This document shows positions 15,012 to 22,727 of a stretch of 44,835 nucleotides of DNA, one piece after another. The notes below the pieces were generated by a model that saw only the letters and a program-made list of their open reading frames with translations, did no database searches and was not told where the DNA came from. Numbering within the stretch: position 1 is the stretch's first letter; each line of letters begins with the position of its first letter. Source of the DNA: Croceibacterium_A sp044506565 (GTDB taxonomy: Bacteria; Pseudomonadota; Alphaproteobacteria; Sphingomonadales; Sphingomonadaceae); the NCBI GenBank assembly GCA_044506565.1, contig JBIQKN010000020.1, positions 1-44,835 of the forward strand, written 5' to 3'. The translations under genes and the position numbers were made by a program.

Positions 15012-15027
15012 CGTTTCACGTGAAACA
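15012..15027. promoter_or_regulatory. parS site between mnmE and mnmG
   Basis: CGTTTCACGTGAAACA matches the classical parS sequence TGTTTCACGTGAAACA at 15 of 16 positions (first base C instead of T). It lies in the 65-base mnmE-mnmG spacer. The adjacent ACACGTGT is a partial overlap, not a second full site. Confidence 0.88.
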
Positions 15028-15031
15028 CGTG

Positions 15032-16306
15032 TCACTTGCCGATGCAGAAACGTCCGAACAGCGCATCGAGCACATCCTCCGTAGCGCTGCGGCCCACGAG
15101 GCGATCGAACGCGGCTCGCGCCTGCCGCAACCCTTCGGCCAGCAGCAGCGGATCGGATTGCCGGACGGCCTCGCCCAAGGCTTCACGAGCACGCGCGAGC
15201 AAGTCACGCTGGCGTTTATTGAGCGCGCCCTCGCCCGGCCGCGGCATCGCGGCCGCAGCGTGCTCGATCAACCCGCGCTTCAGATCGGCGATCCCTTCTC
15301 CGGTGACTGCCGAGACCCGGTACCGCGGTGCCGTCTTCACCGGATGATCCGCCCGGTCGCACTGGGGCTCGATTTCCCACGCGCCGGCCGGACCTTCGCC
15401 CTCCGGACCCAGCCACAGCACGAGATCGGCCCGGGCAATCTCGGTTTCGGCGCGCTCGATTCCAATCGCTTCGACCGGATCAGCCCCACGCTCGCGCAGC
15501 CCGGCCATGTCGACGAAGCTGAACGGGACCCCGCCGAGCGCGACCGGGCGAACCAGGACGTCGCGGGTCGTCCCTGCAAGCGGCGCCGTGATGGCTGCCT
15601 CACTCTCAACCAAAGCATTGAATAGTGTGGATTTTCCTGCGTTCGGCGGCCCTGCGAGGGCAACCCGGTATCCCTCGCGCAACAGCTCCGCCGAGGGAGC
15701 GTCGAGGGCCGATGCAATCTCCTCGCCCAGGATCTCCATCTCGCGCGTGAACGTTGCCGGCAGCGTCGCCACGTCGCCTTCGTCGTCGAAATCGAGCACG
15801 GCCTCGAGTTGTGCCGAGAGCAGCAGCAGCCGGTCGCGCCAATGCTCGACGCACCGCGACAGCGCCCCACCCGCGAGCTCGATCGCCGCACGACGCTGGA
15901 TTTCGGTCTCGGCGGCGAGGAGATCGGCCAACCCTTCCGCCTCGGCGAGATCGATCCGCCCGTTGACGAAAGCGCGCCGCGTGAACTCGCCCGGCTCGGC
16001 CCGTCGCAATCCCGGCAGCACCGCCAGTGCCGCCTCGACTGCCGCAACCACCGCGCGGCCGCCGTGGAGATGGAGCTCGGCCAGATCCTCGCCGGTCGCG
16101 GTCGCCGGCCCCGGGAACCACAGCGCGAGGCCGTCGTCGAGAACGCTTCCATCACGGTCGCGAAAGACCGCCCGGCTCGCCCGGCGCGGCGCAGGCAGGC
16201 GCCCCGCCAGCTCGGCCAGCGCCGCGCCCGCCTCGGGCCCGCTCACCCGTACGACGGCGATTCCCGCCGGCGGCGCGCCGCTCGACAGCGCAAAGATGGT
16301 GTCCAT
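15032..16306 (-). CDS. mnmE: tRNA modification GTPase MnmE
   Basis: 424 residues, slightly short for the family (about 450). The N-terminal tetrahydrofolate-binding domain (1-115: MDTIFALSSGAPPAGIAVVRVSG, AEPGEFTRRAFVNGRIDLAEAEGLADLL) and central helical domain surround a G domain with P-loop GPPNAGKS (219-226), G2 region TTRD (246-249) and G3 DMAG (266-269). The C-terminal FCIGK with its conserved Cys is intact. The G4 motif, normally NKxD, appears only as DRAD (317-320), so base specificity may be relaxed or the loop has diverged. It acts with MnmG on tRNA U34. The gene lies upstream of parS and mnmG on the same strand, with 65 bases between them. Confidence 0.96.
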   Translation of the reverse strand: MDTIFALSSGAPPAGIAVVRVSGPEAGAALAELAGRLPAPRRASRAVFRDRDGSVLDDGLALWFPGPATATGEDLAELHLHGGRAVVAAVEAALAVLPGLRRAEPGEFTRRAFVNGRIDLAEAEGLADLLAAETEIQRRAAIELAGGALSRCVEHWRDRLLLLSAQLEAVLDFDDEGDVATLPATFTREMEILGEEIASALDAPSAELLREGYRVALAGPPNAGKSTLFNALVESEAAITAPLAGTTRDVLVRPVALGGVPFSFVDMAGLRERGADPVEAIGIERAETEIARADLVLWLGPEGEGPAGAWEIEPQCDRADHPVKTAPRYRVSAVTGEGIADLKRGLIEHAAAAMPRPGEGALNKRQRDLLARAREALGEAVRQSDPLLLAEGLRQARAAFDRLVGRSATEDVLDALFGRFCIGK

Positions 16307-16330
16307 GGCCCGGCTGATCCCCGCGCGACG

Positions 16331-16597
16331 TCAGGCGCCGGGCTTGTCGTCCTCATCGACCGGCCGTTCGCCTGCCTTGCGCGCACCTTCCATGAAATTC
16401 TGGAACATCTTCAAGCCCATCTGGCCCATCGGCGCGAGCTGGCGGGCATATTCCTGCAGCTGCTCGGTGTTGCCGGCGGTCTTCATCGCCTTGGCGAAGG
16501 CATCGACGTAGACCTCGTTGGCCTTCTCGACGTCGGGCAGGCCCATGAAGCGGCGGGCTTCCTCGGGCGAGCAATCGATCTCGATGTTGATCTTCAT
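16331..16597 (-). CDS. DUF6489-type small protein
   Basis: 88 residues from MKINIEIDCSPEEARRFMGLPDVEKANEVYV (ATG at 16597). It is highly charged and acidic at the end (DEDDKPGA), has no signal peptide or membrane segment, and probably forms a small helical cytosolic protein. The central segment MGQMGLKMFQNFMEGARK is amphipathic. I recognise the sequence type as the uncharacterised DUF6489 group found beside mnmE in sphingomonads; the function is unknown. It is divergent from the dienelactone hydrolase gene, with 89 bases between the starts. Confidence 0.78.
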   Translation of the reverse strand: MKINIEIDCSPEEARRFMGLPDVEKANEVYVDAFAKAMKTAGNTEQLQEYARQLAPMGQMGLKMFQNFMEGARKAGERPVDEDDKPGA

Positions 16598-16686
16598 CGG
16601 GGCTTGCCTTTCACGCGGCGCGGAACGCGCTTGGGTCCGCAGCGTAGCAGGGGCATAAGCGCGCCGAACGCCGGGAGGAGTCTTAT

Positions 16687-17385
16687 ATGAGCGATACGGT
16701 CGACATTTCCACCCTCGACGGCGAGGGAACCTTCTCTGCCTTCTGCGCCAGGCCCACAAGCGAGCCTCGCGCATCGATCGTGGTCATCCAGGAGATCTTC
16801 GGGGTGAACCCGGGCATTCGCCGCAAGTGCCAGCGCCTCGCCGCCGACGGCTACCTGGCGCTTGCGCCCGACCTGTTCTGGCGGCTCGAACCGGGCATCC
16901 AGCTCGATCCCGACGTGCCGGAAGAATTCGAGCGCGCGCTCGCGCTGATGGGCCGGTTCGACCAGGACCAGGGTGTGCGCGACATCGAGGCGACGATCCG
17001 TCATGCCCGCAACGCGCTCGGCGTGCCGAAAGTCGGCGTGGTCGGCTACTGCCTCGGCGGGCGGCTGGCCTACATGGTCGCCGCCCGGACCGATGCCGAC
17101 GCCAGCGTGGGATATTACGCGGTCGGCATTCCGGATCTGCTGCGCGAGAAGCACGCGATCGCCCGGCCGCTGATGCTGCACATCGCCGGGGCCGACCACT
17201 TCGTCCCGCCCGAGCAACAGAAGGCCATTCACGAAGGCCTCGACGATCATCCGCGGGTGACGCTGCACGACTACCTGGGGCTCGACCACGGCTTCGCCAC
17301 CGAGCTCGGCGAACGCCGCGACGAGGAAGGCGCCCGGCTCGCGGACGAGCGCACCGCGGCATTTTTCGCCGAACACCTCGGGTAG
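16687..17385 (+). CDS. dienelactone hydrolase family protein
   Basis: 232 residues, the usual size for carboxymethylenebutenolidase-like alpha/beta hydrolases. The catalytic triad is visible: Cys122 in GYCLGG, Asp170 in AGADHFVP and His201 in LDHGFAT, with Glu36 in QEIFG as the residue that activates the Cys nucleophile. GGGAGGAG lies just upstream of the ATG. The family hydrolyses dienelactone in chlorocatechol degradation, but many members act on other esters or lactones, and no aromatic-degradation genes are adjacent, so the substrate is unknown. The protein has no signal peptide and is cytosolic. Confidence 0.92.
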   Translation: MSDTVDISTLDGEGTFSAFCARPTSEPRASIVVIQEIFGVNPGIRRKCQRLAADGYLALAPDLFWRLEPGIQLDPDVPEEFERALALMGRFDQDQGVRDIEATIRHARNALGVPKVGVVGYCLGGRLAYMVAARTDADASVGYYAVGIPDLLREKHAIARPLMLHIAGADHFVPPEQQKAIHEGLDDHPRVTLHDYLGLDHGFATELGERRDEEGARLADERTAAFFAEHLG

Positions 17386-17394
17386 CCGAGCGCG

Positions 17395-17781
17395 CTACGG
17401 GCGCGCGAGGTAGTCGATCAGCGCGCGGCGTTCCTCAGGGTCGGCGATGCCGAAGAATCCCATCTCGTTGTCCGGGACGACGGCTTGGGGATCGGCGATG
17501 AAAGCATCGAGTGCCTCGCGCGTCCAATCGCCCTGCCGGGCTGCGTAGGCCTGCATCGCCGGCGAATAGGCGAAACCCGGTTCCGCGGCGACGGGCCGGC
17601 CGAGCACGCCCTTGAGCGAGGGTCCCTGCGTCGTCGGGTCCGGACCTTCGAGCGAGTGGCACGCGTAGCACTTCTGATAGGCGCGCTCGCCCGCGGCGAG
17701 TTCGGCCGGCTTCGGGCCCGGAACGGCGGCGCAGGCCCCTGCGGCGACAGCGAGCAGCGCCAGCACCCCGGCCCGCGTCAC
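17395..17781 (-). CDS. small c-type cytochrome, possibly lipid-anchored
   Basis: 128 residues with a GTG start at 17781, overlapping the stop of the upstream gene as GTGA. The N-terminus is a signal sequence (RAGVLALLAVAAGAC) whose Cys may be lipidated, although the lipobox is weak. The haem-binding motif CYACH (from KCYACHSLEG) and a distal methionine in PDNEMGFFG identify a monohaem class I cytochrome c. The end EERRALIDYLARP is the usual C-terminal helix. Being coupled to the Vgb-like propeller gene suggests that the two are co-expressed in the periplasm. Convergent with the dienelactone hydrolase gene. Confidence 0.9.
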   Translation of the reverse strand: MTRAGVLALLAVAAGACAAVPGPKPAELAAGERAYQKCYACHSLEGPDPTTQGPSLKGVLGRPVAAEPGFAYSPAMQAYAARQGDWTREALDAFIADPQAVVPDNEMGFFGIADPEERRALIDYLARP

Positions 17782-18749
17782 CCGGAAACCGTCACCAGCA
17801 TCAGCCGGTTGGTCCCGGATTCCGGCAGGTAGACCTCGTTGCCGCGCCCGAGGATCTGGCGAACCTGGGCGTTGGGACCGCTTCCCGGGATCGTCGCGAT
17901 CCAGTCCTCGGTGGCGATGTCGAACACCAGTGTATTGTTGCTGGCGAAGTCGGTCACCCAGACGTCGTTGCGCTCGTCGACGTAGACGGCATAGGCCTGC
18001 GGCTTCTCGCCGGGCAGGTCGAACGTGGTCCAATCCCCACTCGCCGGGCGGTAGCGGTAGAGCTTGCCGCTGTTCCAGCCAGTGATCCACAAGTCGCCCT
18101 GCGAATCCGCCCAGACCCGACGCAGGCCGGCGTTCTCGTGCGGCGGTTCGATGATCGTGACGCTGCCGTCGGCCCGGTCGACCTTCGCCAGGTGGCTGCC
18201 GGCGAGCGAGACGTACCAGATTTCGCCATCGGGCGAGTCGTCGATGCCGTAGGGTCCGCGACCCTTCGGGTCACTCCACACCTCGACCTTGCCGCTCGCG
18301 TCGACCCGCCCGTAGATGCCGCTCTGGCCGGTGAACCAGTGCACGCCGTCCTTGTCGAAGGCGCCGGTGTTGAGGTTGGCGTAGCCGGTGTCCTCGGGCA
18401 GCTTCCACACGTCGATCGCCTCGCTCGCCGGGTCGTAGCGGACGATCGCGTTCTGGCCGCCGTCGGTGATCCAGGCCCTCCCGTCAGGGCCGAGCACGAC
18501 TCCATGCGGCGCCGAGCCCTCGCCGAGTGGGACCTGACGGTAGGTCCAGGACGCGATGTCGACGATACCGAGCGCTCCCTGACGCTGTGCGGTGTACCAG
18601 ATCTCGCCGGGCCGCCCGGGCGCCGCGTCGTGCGGGCGGGAGCCCTCGGGGAGCTGAATCACCCTGGTCTCGTATTCGAAGCCGCCATCCTGTGCAGCAG
18701 AGGGCATGGAGACGAGGGCAAGCACGGTGGCAGCGAACAGGGCACGCAT
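17778..18749 (-). CDS. virginiamycin B lyase-like (streptogramin lyase / SMP-30 type) beta-propeller, exported
   Basis: 323 residues from the ATG at 18749, starting with a signal peptide (MRALFAATVLALVSMPSAAQ). The body is a seven-blade propeller with recurrent motifs: PHGVVLGPDGRAWITDGGQNAIVRYDP, ANLNTGAFDKDGVHWFTGQSG, PYGIDDSPDGEIWYVSLAGSHLAKVD and NDVWVTDFASNNTLVFD. This is the Vgb/SMP-30-like pattern. Members linearise streptogramins or hydrolyse lactones, but many have unknown roles, so antibiotic resistance should not be assumed. Its stop overlaps the GTG start of the cytochrome c gene, so they form a two-gene operon. It is divergent from the 18893 gene. Confidence 0.85.
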   Translation of the reverse strand: MRALFAATVLALVSMPSAAQDGGFEYETRVIQLPEGSRPHDAAPGRPGEIWYTAQRQGALGIVDIASWTYRQVPLGEGSAPHGVVLGPDGRAWITDGGQNAIVRYDPASEAIDVWKLPEDTGYANLNTGAFDKDGVHWFTGQSGIYGRVDASGKVEVWSDPKGRGPYGIDDSPDGEIWYVSLAGSHLAKVDRADGSVTIIEPPHENAGLRRVWADSQGDLWITGWNSGKLYRYRPASGDWTTFDLPGEKPQAYAVYVDERNDVWVTDFASNNTLVFDIATEDWIATIPGSGPNAQVRQILGRGNEVYLPESGTNRLMLVTVSG

Positions 18750-18892
18750 GAATCCGTCTCCCGGTCTGTTCTCGAATCGGCAGGATAGCCCCACAGGACC
18801 GCCGGGTGAACCCGCGCAGACGGCCGGTACTCGGCACTCGCTTACGGCGCGGCGAGCCTGTATCCTCGCTGTTCCGAATGGGGGGAGGATAT

Positions 18893-19516
18893 ATGCGAAA
18901 GCTCCTGTTGCCGCTCGCCGCTCTCGCCACCGGGCCCGCCCCTGCGCAGGGTGCCGAGATCGCACCCGGTATCGAACTGCCGGCCGGTGCCACGATCGAA
19001 GTGAGAGCGGACGGGGACCTCAACGGCGACGGCATCCCCGACATCGCCTATGTCGCGCACAGCGAGGACTGGCGCGCGCTGACGGTGCTGCTGTCGGTCG
19101 GAAATGCGGCCGATCCGCGCTATCGGCCGGAAATCCTGCCGCTCGAGCCGGGCGAGTCTACCCCGGCGAAGCTCGCGCTCGCCGACAATGTGCTCAGCCT
19201 CGAGGACATGACCGGGGGCACTACCGCGATCGTCTCGACCCGCCGCTTCCGTTACGACGCGCGCGGCCGGCAGATGCGCCTGATCGGGCTCGACGCCACG
19301 CGCTACAGCCGCACCAACTCCCACGACGGGTTCGAGATGAGCTGGAACCTGATCAGCGGCGACGCCACCACGCGCGTCCTGCGGCTCAACCGCGACGGTG
19401 GCGACAAGGCCTACAAGCCCGCCATCGAACGCAGCTTCAAGCGCCGCACGCGCGCGCTGTGGCTGGCCGGCTCGCCCGATCCGGAAACGGTGCTCGACGA
19501 AATGCGCGACGGCTGA
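18893..19516 (+). CDS. exported hypothetical with calcium-loop motif
   Basis: 207 residues from the ATG at 18893, which follows a strong GGGGGAGG. The first 20 residues are a signal peptide (MRKLLLPLAALATGPAPAQG). Residues about 43-55 read DGDLNGDGIPDIAY, a DxDxNxDGxxD calcium-binding loop as in FG-GAP/VCBS-type or dockerin-like proteins. The rest contains beta-rich segments such as VSTRRFRYDARGRQMRLIGLDATRYS and ends with a positively charged stretch. I recognise no complete family. It is convergent with rho (12 bases between the stops) and divergent from the Vgb-like gene. Confidence 0.72.
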   Translation: MRKLLLPLAALATGPAPAQGAEIAPGIELPAGATIEVRADGDLNGDGIPDIAYVAHSEDWRALTVLLSVGNAADPRYRPEILPLEPGESTPAKLALADNVLSLEDMTGGTTAIVSTRRFRYDARGRQMRLIGLDATRYSRTNSHDGFEMSWNLISGDATTRVLRLNRDGGDKAYKPAIERSFKRRTRALWLAGSPDPETVLDEMRDG

Positions 19517-19528
19517 GCCGCCGCGCGA

Positions 19529-20785
19529 TCACTGGTTCATCGTCGCGAAGAAGTCCTCGTTGGTCTTCGAGTCCTTCATCTTGTCGAGAAGGAACTCCAT
19601 CGCGTCGACGGTGCCCATCTGCATCAGGATGCGGCGCAGGACCCACATCTTGCTGAGCTGATCCTTCGGCACGAGCAGCTCTTCCTTGCGGGTACCGCTC
19701 TTGCCGACGTCAAGCGCCGGGAAGATGCGCTTGTCGGCGACCTTGCGGTCGAGCACGATCTCGGAATTGCCGGTGCCCTTGAACTCCTCGAAGATGACCT
19801 CGTCCATGCGGCTGCCGGTATCGATCAGCGCCGTGGCGATGATCGACAGCGAGCCGCCTTCCTCGATATTGCGCGCGGCGCCGAAGAAGCGCTTCGGCCG
19901 CTGCAGCGCGTTGGCGTCGACACCGCCGGTGAGCACCTTGCCCGAGCTCGGCACGACCGTGTTGTAGGCGCGGCCGAGGCGGGTAATCGAATCCAGCAGG
20001 ATCACCACGTCCTTCTTGTGCTCGACCAGGCGCTTGGCCTTTTCGATCACCATTTCAGCAACTTGCACGTGACGCGAGGCTGGCTCGTCAAAAGTCGAGG
20101 AGATCACCTCGCCTTTCACCGAGCGCTGCATGTCGGTCACTTCCTCCGGCCGCTCGTCGACCAGCAGCACGAGCAGGAACACCTCGGGGTGATTGTCCGT
20201 GATCGCCTTGGCGATGTTCTGCATCAGCACCGTCTTGCCGGTGCGCGGCGGGGCGACGATCAGCGCACGCTGGCCCTTGCCCTGCGGCGCGATCAGGTCG
20301 ATCACCCGGGCCGACTTGTCCTTGACCGTCGGATCCTTGGTGTCGAGGTTGAGCCGCTCGTCGGGATAGAGCGGCGTCAGGTTGTCGAAGTTGGTCCGGT
20401 GGCGGACCGCCTCGGGATCGTCGTAGTTGACGGTGATCAGCTTGGTCAGCGCGAAGTAGCGCTCGCCGTCCTTCGGCGCGCGAATCTCGCCCTCCACGGT
20501 GTCACCGGTGCGGAGGCCCCATTTGCGGACCTGGTTGGGCGAGACGTAGATGTCGTCGGGGCCGGCGAGGTAGTTCGCCTCGGGGCTGCGCAGGAAGCCG
20601 AAGCCGTCCTGCAGCACCTCGATCGTGCCTTGGCCGATGATCTCCTCGCCGTCCTCGGCAACTTCCTTGAGGATGGCGAACATCAGGTCCTGCCGGCGCA
20701 TGGTCGAGGCGCCTTCGACGCCGTATTCCTCGGCCATCTCGACGAGGTCGGCCGGCGCCCTCTTCTTGAGTTCTTTCAAATGCAT
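19529..20785 (-). CDS. rho: transcription termination factor Rho
   Basis: 418 residues, essentially the same length as E. coli Rho. It has the N-terminal helical domain (MHLKELKKRAPADLVEMAEEYGVEG), the RNA-binding cold-shock fold (QDGFGFLRSPEANYLAGPDDIYVSPNQVRKWGLRTGDTVEG), the P-loop APPRTGKTVL, the Q-loop region (LTGGVDANALQRPKRFFGAARN) and the R-loop (EFKGTGNSEIVLDR). Rho is the hexameric RNA helicase that terminates transcription. The ATG at 20785 is the conserved start. A sigma-70-like promoter lies about 100 bases upstream, leaving a long leader that could allow autoregulation, as known for rho elsewhere. Confidence 0.99.
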   Translation of the reverse strand: MHLKELKKRAPADLVEMAEEYGVEGASTMRRQDLMFAILKEVAEDGEEIIGQGTIEVLQDGFGFLRSPEANYLAGPDDIYVSPNQVRKWGLRTGDTVEGEIRAPKDGERYFALTKLITVNYDDPEAVRHRTNFDNLTPLYPDERLNLDTKDPTVKDKSARVIDLIAPQGKGQRALIVAPPRTGKTVLMQNIAKAITDNHPEVFLLVLLVDERPEEVTDMQRSVKGEVISSTFDEPASRHVQVAEMVIEKAKRLVEHKKDVVILLDSITRLGRAYNTVVPSSGKVLTGGVDANALQRPKRFFGAARNIEEGGSLSIIATALIDTGSRMDEVIFEEFKGTGNSEIVLDRKVADKRIFPALDVGKSGTRKEELLVPKDQLSKMWVLRRILMQMGTVDAMEFLLDKMKDSKTNEDFFATMNQ

Positions 20786-20887
20786 CGTGGTATTTCCGTA
20801 GGTGTGAGGATGCCGGCAGGTCGTTTGGGCTTGGAGAAAGCGAGACCCGGCCGCTCGGGACGGCGGCCCCAGCCGGTTGGTGGCCGA

Positions 20888-20916
20888 CAAATATGGATTC
20901 ACCGGCGCAGCGTCAA
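20888..20916 (-). promoter_or_regulatory. predicted promoter of rho
   Basis: On the minus strand TTGACG (20911-20916) is followed after exactly 17 bases by TATTTG (20888-20893). The predicted start would give a leader of about 95 bases before the rho ATG at 20785. Confidence 0.6.
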
Positions 20917-20955
20917 TTCACTGAATCGCCCCCAAAGCCACCGCTCGTCGCGAAT

Positions 20956-21399
20956 TCAGAAGGGTTTGATCACCACCAGCACGACGACCAGTGCCAGAAC
21001 GATCGTCGGGACTTCGTTGAGCAGCCGCAACTGCTTACCCGCCAGCGGGCGCTCGCCGGCGGCAAGCTTGCGCGCGTAGCTGCGCAAATAGCCGTGGTAG
21101 CCCGACAGCGCGAACACCAGCGCCAGCTTGGCGTAGAACCAGCCCTGCCCCCAGGCGCCGATCGCGAAGGCCAGCGCGAGTCCGAGAATCCACACCGCAC
21201 CGATCGAGGGCGTCAGGATGATCCGGATCAGCTTGCTCTCGCGCTCGATCCACTGGGCATTCTCGGGCGAGCCGGGTTCGCATTCCTGATGATAGACGAA
21301 CAGCCGAGGCAACATGAACAAACCGGCCATCCAGAACACCACGAAGATGATGTGGCCGGCCTTGAGCCAGAAATAGATCATCGACAGCGCTTCCTGCAT
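20956..21399 (-). CDS. hemJ: protoporphyrinogen IX oxidase HemJ
   Basis: 147 residues with four predicted transmembrane helices: YFWLKAGHIIFVVFWMAGLFML, IGAVWILGLALAFAIGAW, FYAKLALVFALSGYHGYL and VPTIVLALVVVLVVIKPF. His16 in LKAGHIIF is the conserved haem-ligand position of HemJ (the UPF0093/CopD-like family), and YARKLAAGERPLAGKQLRLLNEVP is the typical cytoplasmic loop. HemJ oxidises protoporphyrinogen IX in haem biosynthesis and is the usual alphaproteobacterial enzyme where HemG and HemY are absent. Its neighbour hemE (12 bases upstream, same strand) is in the same pathway, consistent with an operon. Confidence 0.93.
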   Translation of the reverse strand: MQEALSMIYFWLKAGHIIFVVFWMAGLFMLPRLFVYHQECEPGSPENAQWIERESKLIRIILTPSIGAVWILGLALAFAIGAWGQGWFYAKLALVFALSGYHGYLRSYARKLAAGERPLAGKQLRLLNEVPTIVLALVVVLVVIKPF

Positions 21400-21411
21400 C
21401 GGCGGCCTCCG

Positions 21412-22428
21412 TCAGCCCCGCACCACGGCGAGCAAGCGCTCGACATGCGCGACCGGCGTGTCCTTGTCGATCCCGTGGCCCAGGTTGAACACGTGCGGCC
21501 GCCCGGCGAAGGCCGTGAGAATCTCGCGTGCCCGAGCCTCGAGCTCGTCGCCGCCGGCGCGCAACAGCAGCGGGTCGAGATTGCCCTGGACCGGCAGGCC
21601 GTCGGGCAGCGCCGAATGGGCCCAGGCGGGGTCGATCGTCTCGTCGAGCCCGATGGCATCGACGCCGGTCTCGCGGGCGTAGGCGGCGAGTTTCTCCCCG
21701 GCGCCCTTGGGAAAGCCGATCACCGGAACCCCCGGCTGACGCCGGCGGAAGGCCTCGACGATCGCCGCTGTCGGCGCGATGACCCAGCGTTCGAACTCGC
21801 GGGGGGCAAGGCTGCCGGCCCAGGAGTCGAACAGCTGTACCGCTTCGGCGCCGGCTTCGACCTGCCGAACCAGGTAATCGATGCTGCAGGCCACGATCGC
21901 ATCGAGGATCGCCTGAAGTGCCGCGGGATCGCGATAGGCGAGGCTCCGGGCGGCGGCCTGGTCACGGCTGCCTTCGCCCGCGATCATATAAGTCGCGACG
22001 GTCCACGGGCTGCCGGCAAACCCGAGCAGCGTGGTTTGCGGTCCGAGCTGCTCGCGCACGAGCGCCACTGTGCGGTAGATCGGATCGAGGCGTTCGGGTG
22101 CGGGCTGGAGCGCCTCGAGCGCCAGGTCGACCAGTGGCGGCGAAAGCTGCGGTCCCTCGCCGGCGAGGAAGGCGAGGTCCTGCCCCAGCGCATGCGGCAC
22201 CACGAGGATGTCGGAAAACAGGATCGCCCCGTCAAAACCGAACCGCCGGACCGGCTGCAGCGTGATTTCGGCCGCGGCTTGGCTGTCGTGGACGAGCTCG
22301 AGGAACCCGCCCTTCGCTGCGCGCAACGCCCTGTATTCCGGCAGGTAGCGCCCCGCCTGGCGCATCAGCCAGACCGGCCGACGATCGGTCGTCTTGCCGT
22401 GCAGGGTATCGAGAAGCAGACCGGGCAT
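21412..22428 (-). CDS. hemE: uroporphyrinogen decarboxylase
   Basis: 338 residues from the ATG at 22428, typical family length. It converts uroporphyrinogen III to coproporphyrinogen III. Conserved residues are visible: RQAGRYLPEYR (Arg23 and Arg27), GAILFSDILVVPHALG with the catalytic Asp, FAGSPWTVATYM, QLFDSWAGSL and HVFNLGHGIDKDTPV near the end. It is cytosolic. In Caulobacter and Rickettsia the gene beside hemE on the other side of the intergenic region is the RP001/ppsR type and the region between is the chromosome origin; the same arrangement is seen here. Confidence 0.98.
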   Translation of the reverse strand: MPGLLLDTLHGKTTDRRPVWLMRQAGRYLPEYRALRAAKGGFLELVHDSQAAAEITLQPVRRFGFDGAILFSDILVVPHALGQDLAFLAGEGPQLSPPLVDLALEALQPAPERLDPIYRTVALVREQLGPQTTLLGFAGSPWTVATYMIAGEGSRDQAAARSLAYRDPAALQAILDAIVACSIDYLVRQVEAGAEAVQLFDSWAGSLAPREFERWVIAPTAAIVEAFRRRQPGVPVIGFPKGAGEKLAAYARETGVDAIGLDETIDPAWAHSALPDGLPVQGNLDPLLLRAGGDELEARAREILTAFAGRPHVFNLGHGIDKDTPVAHVERLLAVVRG

Positions 22429-22727
22429 CGCGAGAGTCCAATCCAATAAAATAGATATTTGAAATAGGATGCAGGACTCTGTTGGCCCTGTGGATTGCGG
22501 GGAGAGCGTGCCCTTGCCCGATTTCTCCCACGCTGAACAGGGGTCCGCCGGTTGGCGAATCCGCACGGATCCGCGTCAAGCGCTGCTTCTCCCCGCTATC
22601 CCCAAGCTGTCGATAGCTTCGTCCGGCTGTTGGTTAACGCCATCCTGAATCGCCGGTTGCGGGGGTGGAATCTCCTGCCGAACTTGTCCGGTACCCCCTC
22701 CCGTGGTTTATGCCGGTGCTTGTCCAC
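22429..22727. other. candidate chromosomal replication origin (oriC) between hemE and ppsR
   Basis: This 299-base gap between divergent hemE and ppsR holds no gene. It has an AT-rich patch at 22439-22470 (CCAATAAAATAGATATTTGA and on) in a GC-rich background. There are DnaA-box-like nonamers: TTGTCCACA at 22720-22728 (8/9), and 7/9 matches at 22489-22497, 22596-22604 and 22608-22616. Five GANTC sites (22434, 22475, 22557, 22647, 22668) suggest CcrM methylation. The flanking genes match the conserved alphaproteobacterial origin cluster. The DnaA boxes are not strong, so the call rests mainly on synteny and composition. Confidence 0.6.

Noticed and set aside
15025..15032. Second parS beside the mnmE-mnmG site (ACACGTGT)
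   Set aside because: It has only the CACGTG core, without the required flanking TTC/GAA.
17778..18749. Calling the Vgb-like gene a streptogramin resistance gene
   Set aside because: The propeller motif is shared with many non-resistance proteins and the gene is coupled to a cytochrome, not to resistance genes.
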